Source: Gemmatimonadota bacterium
GTDB taxonomy: Bacteria; Gemmatimonadota; Gemmatimonadetes; Gemmatimonadales; GWC2-71-9
Assembly: GCA_025361465.1 (NCBI GenBank)
Contig: JANYAG010000289.1
Span: forward strand, 1-7,590
Direction of reading: 5' to 3'
DNA: 7,590 nucleotides
Part shown: positions 1-6,864 of the stretch, piece after piece
How positions within the stretch are numbered: the first letter of the stretch is position 1
Layout of the letters: each line of letters starts with the position of its first letter
The notes under the pieces: generated by a model
Database searches by the model: none
The model's input: only the letters and a program-made list of their open reading frames with translations
Told to the model about the DNA's origin: nothing
Program-made: the position numbers and the translations under genes

Positions 1-68
1 GCCACGATGATGACGGCAATCACCAGTCGGCGTCGGCGCACCTGGGCATCTGACTTTGCGGGGCTCAT
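1..68 (-). CDS. Start of a probable single-pass membrane protein (partial)
   Basis: Only the first 22 codons are in the window, reading MSPAKSDAQVRRRRLVIAVIIV. The ATG overlaps the rsmB stop codon by 4 bp (ATGA), which fixes the start and suggests translational coupling to rsmB. The visible part is a short polar N-terminus, a run of four arginines, then the beginning of a hydrophobic stretch. This is the pattern of a cytoplasmic positive anchor followed by a transmembrane helix (positive-inside rule). No convincing Shine-Dalgarno sequence precedes the ATG. In some bacteria the gene after rsmB encodes a PASTA-domain membrane protein, and this start would fit, but nothing in the visible residues proves it. 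The function is unassigned. Confidence 0.72.
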   Translation of the reverse strand, partial: MSPAKSDAQVRRRRLVIAVIIV

Positions 69-1351
69 CCGGCGCGGACCCGCCGGGCGGCGAAGGCCCC
101 GTCGATCCCATCGCGCTGGGGCAAGGTGGCGAGGTCGCCCACCGTGCTGAGCAATTCGGCGGGAAATCCCGCCGGGGGTTCGCGCCGGAAGTTGCGATGC
201 CGCGCCAGAAACGTCGTCACTTGCAGCTCGTTTTCCTCGGGTTCGAGTGAACAGGTCGCGTAACATAGCACGCCCCCTTTGGCGACTACTTTAGCCGCGG
301 CATCGAGGAGCAGGGCCTGCTCGGTGGCGAGTCGGGCGAGCGCGGCCGGGAGCACGCGCAGCCGGGCATCGGGGTGGCGGGCGAACGTCCCGGTGCCGAG
401 GCAGGGGGCGTCAAGGAAGCACGCGGCCACCGCGCGAACCGGGGGATGGGCGGCGTTGGCCACCACGACGAATTCCCGTCCCGAGCCGGCGCGATTGAGG
501 TTCTCGACCAAGCGGTCCACGCGACGCCGCGACGCGTCCGCGGCAACCACGACCCGTGCCCGGCGCCCGAGGGCCAGTGCCTTGCCGCCCGGGGCAGCGC
601 AGGCGTCGTACACCGTGGCCCCGGGAGGGAAGCCGGCAAAGCGCACCACCAGCGCCTGGGCAGGATCCTGGACGAAGAAGGCGCCTTCGGCGAACCCGGG
701 GAGCAGTTCGGGGCGGGAGCTTTCGACCACCAGGCCAGCACCGAACGGTGCCGCGAAACAGCGAATGCCGGCTGCGGCAAACTGTCGCTCCAAGTCACCG
801 GTCGAACATCTGGCGGGCTGGATCACCAGCGGCGGATGCCCGTTGTTCCACTCGAGCAGCTCCCGGGTGTCTGCTTCGCCGAATCGCGCGATCCAGCGGT
901 CCACCAGCCAGTTCGGGTGTGAGGCCAGGAAGAGGTGCAGCGGTTCGTCCGGCGTGGTGGCGCGCGCCGCCGCGAGCTTGCGAAGCACCGCGTTGGTGAA
1001 GCCGGCCACGTGGTCGCCGATTCGTTCGCGCGCCAGCGAAACGCTGGTGGTGACCGCAGCATGGGCCGGGATCCGCTCGAGCAGGTACAACTGGTAGGCC
1101 GCGATGCGGAGGACGTCGAGCAATTCCGGCGCAACGGAGCCGATACCGCGCGTGACGTGCCGGCCGATCAGCCCGTCGAGCGCCTGGGAATGCCGCAGCA
1201 CGCCGGCGGCGAGTTCGTGCGCGAGGCGCCGGTCCGAATCGGGGAGGTCGCCCAGGCCACGATCGAGCGCCGCATCAAAGGGTGTCCCGCCGCGAACGGC
1301 CTCGAGAATGGTGAGGGCGCCCCGTCGGGAGGCCAGGCCGGAAGCGGTCAG
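65..1351 (-). CDS. rsmB: 16S rRNA (cytosine-967-C5) methyltransferase RsmB, probable CTG start
   Basis: RsmB (Sun/Fmu) uses S-adenosylmethionine to methylate C967 of 16S rRNA. With a start at the CTG at 1351 the protein is 428 aa, close to the roughly 430 aa usual for the family. Residues about 5-130 match the NusB-like RNA-binding domain, including the ELAAGVLRH segment at 46-54. The Rossmann methyltransferase domain follows, with the SAM-binding motif CAAPGGK at 251-257, DAPC at 314-317 and YATC at 364-367; the two cysteines are the pair characteristic of RNA m5C methyltransferases. The frame has no ATG, GTG or TTG between its upstream stop and the GTG at 1201. That GTG would give 378 aa and remove the first 50 residues of the NusB-like domain, although the codons above it still read as conserved RsmB sequence. 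The CTG overlaps the thiG stop by 4 bp (CTGA), like the ATGA overlaps elsewhere here, and GGGA lies 7 nt upstream. The identity is firm; the start is inferred. Confidence 0.93.
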   Translation of the reverse strand: MTASGLASRRGALTILEAVRGGTPFDAALDRGLGDLPDSDRRLAHELAAGVLRHSQALDGLIGRHVTRGIGSVAPELLDVLRIAAYQLYLLERIPAHAAVTTSVSLARERIGDHVAGFTNAVLRKLAAARATTPDEPLHLFLASHPNWLVDRWIARFGEADTRELLEWNNGHPPLVIQPARCSTGDLERQFAAAGIRCFAAPFGAGLVVESSRPELLPGFAEGAFFVQDPAQALVVRFAGFPPGATVYDACAAPGGKALALGRRARVVVAADASRRRVDRLVENLNRAGSGREFVVVANAAHPPVRAVAACFLDAPCLGTGTFARHPDARLRVLPAALARLATEQALLLDAAAKVVAKGGVLCYATCSLEPEENELQVTTFLARHRNFRREPPAGFPAELLSTVGDLATLPQRDGIDGAFAARRVRAG

Positions 1352-2112
1352 CGCAGCATCCCGTCGGTGGGCGACGAGGGCACCGCGATCTCGCGCTTCG
1401 GCATCCGTCCGGCGTACCAGGCCCGGCGACCGGCGTCGACGGCGAGGCGCATCGCCGTCGCCATCTCGACCGGATCGCGCGCCTCGGCGAGCGCGGTGTT
1501 CATCAGGATGCCGTCCACGCCCTGTTCCATCACCAGGCAGGCGTCGGACGCGGTGCCGACCCCGGCATCAACGATCACCGGCACGGTCAGCCGGCTCTTG
1601 ATGGTGCGGATGTAGTAGGGATTGAGGAGGCCGAGTCCCGAGCCGATTGGAGACGCGAGCGGCATGACCGCCGCGGCGCCGGCATCCTGGAGCCGCAACG
1701 CCGTGATCAGGTCATCGTTGGTGTAGGCGAGCACCTTGAAGCCTTCCTTCACCAGCACGGCCGTCGCTTCGAGCAGGCCGGCCGTGTCGGGGAGCAGGGT
1801 GTCCTTGTCGCCGATCACCTCGAGCTTCACGAAATCGTTGAAGCCGGCCTCGCGTCCCAGTCGCGCGTAGCGAATCGCTTCATCGGCCGAGTAGCAGCCG
1901 GCCGTGTTGGCGAGGAGGAAGTAGCGGTCGAGGGCGAGATGATGCAGGATGCCCGTCGCATCCGTGCGATCGAGGTTGACCCGCCGCACCGCCACCGTGA
2001 CGATGTCGGCGCCCGACGCGTCGAGGGCACGGACCATCTCGTCGTTGCTGCGATACTTGCCGGTGCCCACCATCAGTCGGGAGCGGAATGTCCTGCCAGC
2101 GATCTCCAACAT
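1348..2112 (-). CDS. thiG: Thiazole synthase ThiG
   Basis: ThiG builds the thiazole phosphate ring of thiamine from 1-deoxy-D-xylulose 5-phosphate, dehydroglycine and the sulfur carried as thiocarboxylate on ThiS. It is a cytoplasmic TIM barrel. The 254-aa protein is full length. GTGKY at 16-20 opens the barrel. VKLEVIGD at 95-102 carries Lys96, the family's Schiff-base lysine for the pentulose substrate. PIGSG (155-159) and DAGVGTASDA (182-191) are the expected phosphate-binding and late-barrel motifs. The ATG follows the thiS stop with no spacer (TGAATG), and a G-rich ribosome-binding sequence lies inside the last thiS codons. The final 4 bp overlap the probable CTG start of rsmB. ThiF and the dehydroglycine-forming ThiO or ThiH are not in the window and must be encoded elsewhere. 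Confidence 0.97.
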   Translation of the reverse strand: MLEIAGRTFRSRLMVGTGKYRSNDEMVRALDASGADIVTVAVRRVNLDRTDATGILHHLALDRYFLLANTAGCYSADEAIRYARLGREAGFNDFVKLEVIGDKDTLLPDTAGLLEATAVLVKEGFKVLAYTNDDLITALRLQDAGAAAVMPLASPIGSGLGLLNPYYIRTIKSRLTVPVIVDAGVGTASDACLVMEQGVDGILMNTALAEARDPVEMATAMRLAVDAGRRAWYAGRMPKREIAVPSSPTDGMLR

Positions 2113-2313
2113 TCACCCACCCCCGACAAAGTGTACGATCTCGACGCTGTCGCCTTCGGCAAGCGGAGTGCTCGCCAGGGCAGGGCGCCGGATGATGACG
2201 CGATTGAGTTCGACCACCACGGCGCGCGCATCGAGGCCGAGCTCGGCCAACAGTTGCTCGACCGTCGCGGCCTGTTCGATGGCGCGGTGCTCACCGTTGA
2301 TCACCAGCTGCAT
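2113..2313 (-). CDS. thiS: Sulfur carrier protein ThiS
   Basis: ThiS is a ubiquitin-like (beta-grasp) protein. Its C-terminal glycine is adenylylated by ThiF and converted to a thiocarboxylate that gives its sulfur to ThiG. The protein is 66 aa, the normal size, starting MQLVING. It ends in VHFVGGG, which provides the required C-terminal di-glycine. LLAELGL and VVVELNRVII in the middle, and GDSVEIV near the end, are typical of the fold. The frame is open further upstream, to a start at 2352, but that would add 13 residues reading back into the preceding gene. The ATG at 2313 has a GAGGA ribosome-binding sequence 4 nt away and gives the standard N-terminus. It lies 7 bp after the tenI-like gene and directly abuts thiG, its partner enzyme. 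Confidence 0.95.
   Translation of the reverse strand: MQLVINGEHRAIEQAATVEQLLAELGLDARAVVVELNRVIIRRPALASTPLAEGDSVEIVHFVGGG
2120..2124 (-). promoter_or_regulatory. Ribosome-binding sequence of thiG within thiS
   Basis: GGGGG, 7 nt upstream of the thiG ATG and part of GGGGGTGGG. It is made by the codons for the Gly-Gly-Gly end of ThiS, so one stretch encodes the sulfur-accepting tail and recruits ribosomes for the partner enzyme. It is an imperfect match to the consensus GGAGG. Confidence 0.5.
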
Positions 2314-2317
2314 CTCG

Positions 2318-2322
2318 TCCTC
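2318..2322 (-). promoter_or_regulatory. Ribosome-binding sequence of thiS
   Basis: GAGGA overlaps the stop codon of the tenI-like gene (TGAGGA) and sits 4 nt before the thiS ATG. It decides the thiS start at 2313 over the longer open frame. Confidence 0.6.
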
Positions 2323-2944
2323 ATTGCTCGACCCAGGGTTCGATGAGCGCATGCGCGGCGCCGTACGGATCGCTGTCGTCCCACAGCGCCCGGATGGCCG
2401 CGACGCCCCACGCGCCGGCGTCGCGCGCTTCGCGGGCCCGCGCGGGCGTGACGCCGCCGATGGCGAAACATGGCAGCCCCCGTGCGGCGACGCGCGCCAG
2501 CATCTCGACCCCGCTCGGTGTCCGTTCAGGGTGTGTGGCTGAATGCCAGATGGTCCCGACCACCAGGGCGTCGGCCCCGGCGGCCATCGCGGCGTCGGCT
2601 TCGATCTCCGAATGTACCGAGCGAAAACACCAGAGGCGGCCGCGCGTCAATTCCCTGACGTCGGGCACCGGGAGATCTCCCTCGCGCAGGACCACGCCCT
2701 GTGCGGCGATCGCGAGGGCGACATCGGCCCGGCCGGTCACCAGCACGCTCGCCATCAGGGGCTGGGTAATGCGCACCAGGCGCTCGGCCAGTTGGACGAG
2801 TTCCTCGGTCGAGCCGGCAGGGCGTCGGGCGACCAGCGCCGCGGCCGATCCCACGGCCGCAATGGCGGCCGATCGACGGCCGAGATCGTCCAATGTGGCG
2901 ATCCGGTCATCGGTGAAAGCGAGCAGCCGGGGTAGCGGCCTCAT
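2321..2944 (-). CDS. tenI: TenI/ThiE-family TIM-barrel protein, probable thiazole tautomerase
   Basis: The 207-aa protein has the fold shared by thiamine-phosphate synthase (ThiE) and thiazole tautomerase (TenI). TDD at 11-13, GRADVALA at 71-78, RSVHS at 108-112, VGTIWHS at 129-135 and CFAIGGVTPARAREARDAG at 159-177 fall in family order. Several ThiE substrate contacts are absent. The QxRxK motif reads VARRP (38-42), the Asn-Asp pair that helps bind Mg-diphosphate reads Thr70-Gly71, and the late T-K pair reads Thr138-His139. NGRVDIAL and RSVHS in B. subtilis TenI (from memory) resemble this protein closely. TenI speeds aromatisation of the ThiG product, and in B. subtilis tenI lies upstream of thiS-thiG in the same operon, as here. 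However, the TenI histidine just after the conserved Gly is Thr131, with a histidine three residues later. A divergent ThiE is the alternative. The ATG at 2944 overlaps the fmt stop by 4 bp. Confidence 0.85.
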   Translation of the reverse strand: MRPLPRLLAFTDDRIATLDDLGRRSAAIAAVGSAAALVARRPAGSTEELVQLAERLVRITQPLMASVLVTGRADVALAIAAQGVVLREGDLPVPDVRELTRGRLWCFRSVHSEIEADAAMAAGADALVVGTIWHSATHPERTPSGVEMLARVAARGLPCFAIGGVTPARAREARDAGAWGVAAIRALWDDSDPYGAAHALIEPWVEQ

Positions 2945-3864
2945 GTGAAGCGCGCCCCGGGTTGGAGTGGGGCACCGCGCAGCCACTCCGCCGCCGGCAT
3001 CCGGCGCTTCCCGGCGGGCTGCACCTCGCGGACGGCGATGGCGGACGTGTCGCATGCGATCACCAGCTCGGCCTCCGTCGCGATCATCGTCCCCGCCGTA
3101 GCCGCACCGCTCGCGACCACGCGGGCACCGAAGAGCTTCACGTCCTGTCCCGCGCATGTGGTCCACGCACCGGGCACCGGGTCCATCGCGCGGATGCGAC
3201 CGACCACGGCCGCAGCGGATTCATCCCAGCGGATGTGTGCCAGCGCGCGGTCGACCTTTGGCGCGAGGGTGGCGCCGGCTTCGTCCTGCGGCAGGGGTTG
3301 GTCACCGCGCGTAATGCGCGGCAGTGCATCGACCAGCGCGCCGGCGCCCAGCCGCGCGAGGCGATCGGTCAGGGTCTGCACGGTGTCGCCGTCGCCGATC
3401 GACGTGACGGCGCGGTGCCAGACGGCACCGGTATCGAGTCCCGCTTCGACGCGCATGATCGACACACCGGTCTCGGGGTCATTCGCCAGGAGCGCCCACT
3501 GGATCGGCGCGGCGCCGCGCCAGCGCGGCAGCAGCGAGGCATGGACGTTGACCATGCCGAGCCGTGGCATGGCGAGCAACTCGGGACGGAGCAGGTGACC
3601 GTACGCCACGACCACACCCAGGTCCGGCGCGAGGGCGCGAACCTCGGCAAGAAAGTCATCACCCCGCGGGCGCTCCGGTTGCAGGACGCGGATGCCGGCG
3701 GCGAGGGCGCATTGCTTGACGGGCGGCGCGACCAGCGTGGAGTGCGAGCGCGCGGCGACCCGGTCGGGCTGGGTGACCACCGCGGCGACGTGGATATCGG
3801 CAGCGAGGAGGGCTTCGAGGCTGGGGACCGCAAACGCGGGCGTCCCGAAGAAGAGGACGCGCAT
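2941..3864 (-). CDS. fmt: Methionyl-tRNA formyltransferase Fmt
   Basis: Fmt transfers a formyl group from 10-formyl-tetrahydrofolate to Met-tRNA(fMet), making the bacterial initiator tRNA. The protein is 307 aa, the normal length. The N-terminal formyltransferase domain starts MRVLFFGTPAFAVPSLEALL. It contains the catalytic triad Asn106 and His108 (NVHASLLPRWRG) and Asp144 (GLDTG), at the same numbers as the E. coli enzyme. APIQ at 119-122 and ETGVSIM at 131-137 are standard. The C-terminal tRNA-binding domain begins near residue 205, with KVDRALAHIRW and the AMDPVPGAW segment. The frame extends upstream to 3936, but the ATG at 3864 gives the conserved N-terminus, overlaps the def stop by 1 bp (TGATG) and has GAGGA 6 nt upstream. 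Pairing with def is the usual bacterial arrangement. Confidence 0.98.
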   Translation of the reverse strand: MRVLFFGTPAFAVPSLEALLAADIHVAAVVTQPDRVAARSHSTLVAPPVKQCALAAGIRVLQPERPRGDDFLAEVRALAPDLGVVVAYGHLLRPELLAMPRLGMVNVHASLLPRWRGAAPIQWALLANDPETGVSIMRVEAGLDTGAVWHRAVTSIGDGDTVQTLTDRLARLGAGALVDALPRITRGDQPLPQDEAGATLAPKVDRALAHIRWDESAAAVVGRIRAMDPVPGAWTTCAGQDVKLFGARVVASGAATAGTMIATEAELVIACDTSAIAVREVQPAGKRRMPAAEWLRGAPLQPGARFT

Positions 3865-4400
3865 CACTCGTCCTCTTCGGTCTCCTCGGGCGTCGGTGTG
3901 CGGGTGAGTGCCTCGCCCTTGTGTTCCTTCTTCCACCGGGAGACGAGGAGCTGCCGCTTCATCGGGCTCAAGTGATCAATGAACAGGATGCCATCGAGAT
4001 GGTCGATCTCATGCTGGATGGCGCGCGCCACCAGCCCGCCGGCGTCGAGGCGATAGGGCGCGCCGTCTTCGTCGAGGGCTTCGAGCACGACGCGCTCGGG
4101 GCGGGTGACCTCGCCGTAGACTTCAGGAATCGAGAGACACCCTTCTTCCTTGACGTCGCGACCGTCGGCTTCCACGATGCGCGGATTGATCATGGTGATC
4201 GTCTGGCCTTCGGCATTCACCACCGCGACCCGCCGGGCGATGCCGACCTGGTTGGCGGCGAGCCCGACGCCGGAGAAGGCCGCCATCGTGTCGAACATGT
4301 CGTCAATGAGGGTGCGCAGGGCGTCGTCGACGCCGCTCACCTCTTCGGCGCGCTGCCGGAGCACCGGCGAGCCGAGGACATGAACGTCGCGAACCGCCAT
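3864..4400 (-). CDS. def: Peptide deformylase Def
   Basis: Def is a metalloenzyme that removes the N-formyl group from nascent proteins at the ribosome exit, undoing the mark added by Fmt. The 178-aa protein carries all three signature motifs: GVGLAANQ at 44-51, EGCLS at 86-90 and HEIDH at 130-134. Cys88, His130 and His134 are the metal ligands and Glu131 is the catalytic base. The ending after the catalytic core, about residues 165-178, is a threonine/proline and acidic tail (TPTPEETEEDE). It looks disordered, and its last codons also hold the ribosome-binding sequence of fmt. The ATG overlaps the yajC stop by 1 bp (TGATG) with no separate Shine-Dalgarno sequence, so reinitiation after yajC is likely. 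Confidence 0.98.
   Translation of the reverse strand: MAVRDVHVLGSPVLRQRAEEVSGVDDALRTLIDDMFDTMAAFSGVGLAANQVGIARRVAVVNAEGQTITMINPRIVEADGRDVKEEGCLSIPEVYGEVTRPERVVLEALDEDGAPYRLDAGGLVARAIQHEIDHLDGILFIDHLSPMKRQLLVSRWKKEHKGEALTRTPTPEETEEDE
3871..3875 (-). promoter_or_regulatory. Ribosome-binding sequence of fmt within def
   Basis: GAGGA lies 6 nt before the fmt ATG, inside the acidic C-terminal codons of def. It supports the fmt start at 3864, where the def stop and fmt start share one base. Confidence 0.65.
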
Positions 4401-4681
4401 CAGCTGGCTTGGCCGGGCGCCGACAGGTCGCCAACGCGCACGATCCGGGCGCGCTCAACCACGAGCGAACTCGTCCCGCTCTCGATGGTGAGGAGCGTGT
4501 CCTTGACGTCCTTCACCTTGCCGACGATGCCGCCAGCGGTCACCACCGTGTCGCCCTTCTTGATGGCGCTGAGCATCAGCTCCGCCTTCTTGCGGGCGGC
4601 GCTCTGCGGTCGGATGATCAGGAAGTAGAAGATCGCGCCGATGGCGAGCAGCTGGATGACAAGGACAAAGCTCTGATTCAT
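4400..4681 (-). CDS. yajC: Preprotein translocase subunit YajC
   Basis: YajC is a small inner-membrane protein that associates with SecDF and the SecYEG translocon. The protein is 93 aa. One transmembrane helix near residues 5-22 (FVLVIQLLAIGAIFYFLI) is followed directly by the family signature IRPQ. A soluble domain with KKGDTVVTAGGIVGKV (about 41-56) and a final RIVRVGD segment completes it. The frame is open for 16 more codons upstream, but those lie inside the tgt end. The ATG at 4681 has GAGAGG 9 nt upstream, overlaps the tgt stop by 4 bp and gives the standard N-terminus. Placement after queA-tgt is the widely conserved order, but the usual secD and secF do not follow; def comes next. 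Confidence 0.96.
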   Translation of the reverse strand: MNQSFVLVIQLLAIGAIFYFLIIRPQSAARKKAELMLSAIKKGDTVVTAGGIVGKVKDVKDTLLTIESGTSSLVVERARIVRVGDLSAPGQAS

Positions 4682-5814
4682 GCGGTGGTGCCTCTCGCGA
4701 AGTATCGCCGCCGCCACTCGCTGGCCCACGCGGCAAAGGTGCCGTCAAGAACGTGCTTCCGTGCCTCGTCGGCGAGGCGGATCAGGAAGCGGAGATTGTG
4801 AATCGACACCAGTCGCGGGCCGAGATGCTCCTCGGCGAAGAAGAGGTGCCGGATGTAGCCCCGGGAGAACCGGGCACACGCCTCGCAATCGCAACCGGCG
4901 TCGAGTGGCGCGTCCTCGAGCCGGAGTGCCACGCCCCGGACGTTGACCCGTCCGTCGGCCGTCCAGGCGCTGCCATGCCGGCCGTTGCGGGTGGCCGCGA
5001 CGCAATCGAACAGGTCGACACCCCGCGCAATTCCCTCGACGATATCCTCGGGAAAGCCGACGCCCATAAGATAACGCGGCCGATCCCGCGGCAGCGCGGG
5101 CTCGAGCTCCTCCAGCACCCCATACATCACCGCTTTGGATTCGCCCACCGACAGGCCACCGATCGCCACCCCGGTCCAGTCGCCGCTCGCCAGCAGTCCG
5201 GCCAGGGAATCGCGCCGCAGGTCGGGCCAGCTGCCGCCCTGCACGATCGGCCAGAGCGTCTGGCGGCCGGGCGTCCCCGCCGCAAGTTCCTCGTGCCGGT
5301 GGCGCGAGCGCTCCAGCCAGCGCAGGGTGCGGTCCATCGCGTCGCGCGCCACGTCGTGCGTCGACTGGCCCGGCGGCAGGTGGTCGAACGCCATCGCCAC
5401 GTCGGCGCCAAGATCCCACTGGATCGCCATCGCCTTCTCTGGCGTCAGCCGCCGCAGCGACCCGTCGATGTGCGACGCGAACTCGACCCCGTCTTCGTCG
5501 AGCTTGCGCAACGCGGTGAGCGAGAAGACCTGGAAGCCGCCCGAGTCGGTGAGCATCGGCTTGTCCCAGGTGGTGAAGCGGTGCAGCCCGCCCAGGGCCG
5601 CCACCACGTCCTCGCCGGGGCGGAGGTGCAGGTGATAGGTGTTGCCGAGGATGATTTGCGCACCAGCGCGCCGGACCTCCTCGGGATGGAGGCCGCGCAC
5701 CGCGCCGCGCGTCCCCACCGGCATGAAGCACGGTGTCTGCACCGTGCCATGGGGGAGCACCAGTGTGCCGGCCCGTGCGGTATCCTGGGTACCGTCCAGC
5801 GTGAAGTCGAACAT
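4678..5814 (-). CDS. tgt: tRNA-guanine transglycosylase Tgt
   Basis: Tgt swaps guanine-34 in the anticodon of Asp, Asn, His and Tyr tRNAs for preQ1, the first tRNA-level step of queuosine synthesis. The 378-aa protein is full length. LTDSGGFQVFS at 88-98 carries the catalytic Asp90, IVQGG at 190-194 is the base-recognition loop, and GVDLFDCV at 265-272 carries the nucleophile Asp270. The zinc site is Cys308, Cys310, Cys313 and His339 (CDCEAC, then SIHNLRF). Two small departures from E. coli are FDHLPPG where FDDCTP or FDECTP is usual (Asp144 kept), and VAATRNGRHG where VMPTRNARNG is usual. Neither removes a catalytic residue. The frame extends 12 codons upstream to a GTG, but the ATG at 5814 gives the family N-terminus and overlaps the queA stop by 1 bp (TGATG). 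Confidence 0.98.
   Translation of the reverse strand: MFDFTLDGTQDTARAGTLVLPHGTVQTPCFMPVGTRGAVRGLHPEEVRRAGAQIILGNTYHLHLRPGEDVVAALGGLHRFTTWDKPMLTDSGGFQVFSLTALRKLDEDGVEFASHIDGSLRRLTPEKAMAIQWDLGADVAMAFDHLPPGQSTHDVARDAMDRTLRWLERSRHRHEELAAGTPGRQTLWPIVQGGSWPDLRRDSLAGLLASGDWTGVAIGGLSVGESKAVMYGVLEELEPALPRDRPRYLMGVGFPEDIVEGIARGVDLFDCVAATRNGRHGSAWTADGRVNVRGVALRLEDAPLDAGCDCEACARFSRGYIRHLFFAEEHLGPRLVSIHNLRFLIRLADEARKHVLDGTFAAWASEWRRRYFARGTTA
4691..4696 (-). promoter_or_regulatory. Ribosome-binding sequence of yajC within tgt
   Basis: GAGAGG lies 9 nt before the yajC ATG and inside the end of tgt. It supports the start at 4681, which gives the short N-terminus before the transmembrane helix. Confidence 0.55.
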
Positions 5815-6864
5815 CAGCAGATCAGCATGGCGTCGCCGTAACTGTAGCACCGGTATCCTGCCGCGACAGCATGACGGTAGGCGGTCATCATCAGGTCATG
5901 ACCTGCAAAGCCCGCCACGAGCATCAGCAGCGTGGACCGCGGCAGGTGAAAGTTGGTCAGCAACCGGTCCACCACGCGAAAGCGGAAGCCGGGGGCAATC
6001 AGCAATCGGGTTTCGCTGGCGCCGGCACGCACGGTGCCGTCGTCGTTGGCCGCGCTCTCCAGGGCCCGCACCACCGTGGTGCCGACTGCCCAGACGCGCC
6101 CACCCCGCGCTCGACACGCCGCGATCGCTCCTGCCGTCGTTTCCGGAATCTCGTACTGCTCGGCATGCATCGGGTGCGCGGTGATGTCCTCGCCTTCCAC
6201 CGGCCGAAAGGTACCGGGACCGACCTCGAGGTCGAGGGTGGCGACCGCCACGCCGCGCGCCTTCAGCGCCGTGAGCAGCGCAGTGGTGAAATGCAGGCCA
6301 GCGGTCGGGGCGGCGACGCTCCCTTCGCGATCGGCGTACACCGTCTGGTAGCGCGACTCGTCGTCGGCGGTCGGCTCCCGCGCAATGTAGGGCGGCAGCG
6401 GCAACTGGCCGAAGCGTGCGATCGCGTCCGTCGCGGGCATCCCGACGAAGCGTACCCGGCGCGTGCCGTCGGCGTTGATGGCGAGCGTTTCGATCGCCGC
6501 GTCGGCGGATAGGGTGATCCGCTTGCCAGGCTTCATCGCACTGCCGGGCGAGCCCATCGCGATCCACGTGTCGTCGGGCGCGGGGTGGATCAGCAGCACC
6601 TCGGCCGGTCCGCCCGAGGGCCGCGTGCCATGCAGCCGCGCGTGACGCACCCGGGTGGAATTCACCACCACCAGGTCACCGGGGGGAATCAGGTCGAGGA
6701 GCTCCGCAAACACTCCGTCGCGCAGCGGCGACGCAATCGACGCGCGATCAACGATCAGCATTCGCGACGCGCCGCGTTCGGCGGTCGGCGTCTGTGCAAT
6801 CAGCGCTTCGGGGAGTGGGTAATCGAAATCTGACGTGGCCCAGGGCGGTGGTGTGCTGCGGGCC

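Noticed and set aside
279..1097. A 272-codon open frame on the plus strand, antisense to rsmB
   Set aside because: It is a Ser/Arg/Ala-rich shadow frame with no motif, opposite a conserved methyltransferase domain.
65..1201. rsmB annotated from the GTG at 1201
   Set aside because: The codons upstream still encode the conserved NusB-like domain, there is no Shine-Dalgarno sequence before the GTG, and it would leave about 147 bp unexplained in an otherwise gapless operon. Kept only as the alternative start.
2945..3166. An N-terminal extension of the tenI-like gene into fmt
   Set aside because: The added residues are Arg/Gly-rich and unlike the family. The ATG at 2944 gives the normal length and a 4-bp overlap with fmt.
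2962..3975. A 337-codon open frame on the plus strand, antisense to fmt and the def end
   Set aside because: Composition is Arg/Gly/Asp-rich with no domain pattern, and it lies wholly opposite well-supported genes.
4060..4400. Possible loss of function in def because of its acidic C-terminal tail
   Set aside because: All three catalytic motifs are intact and C-terminal tails vary widely among deformylases.
4753..5841. A 362-codon open frame on the plus strand, antisense to tgt
   Set aside because: It mirrors a full-length tgt with all its catalytic motifs. Its translation has no recognisable motif and it is the kind of long antisense frame expected in GC-rich DNA.
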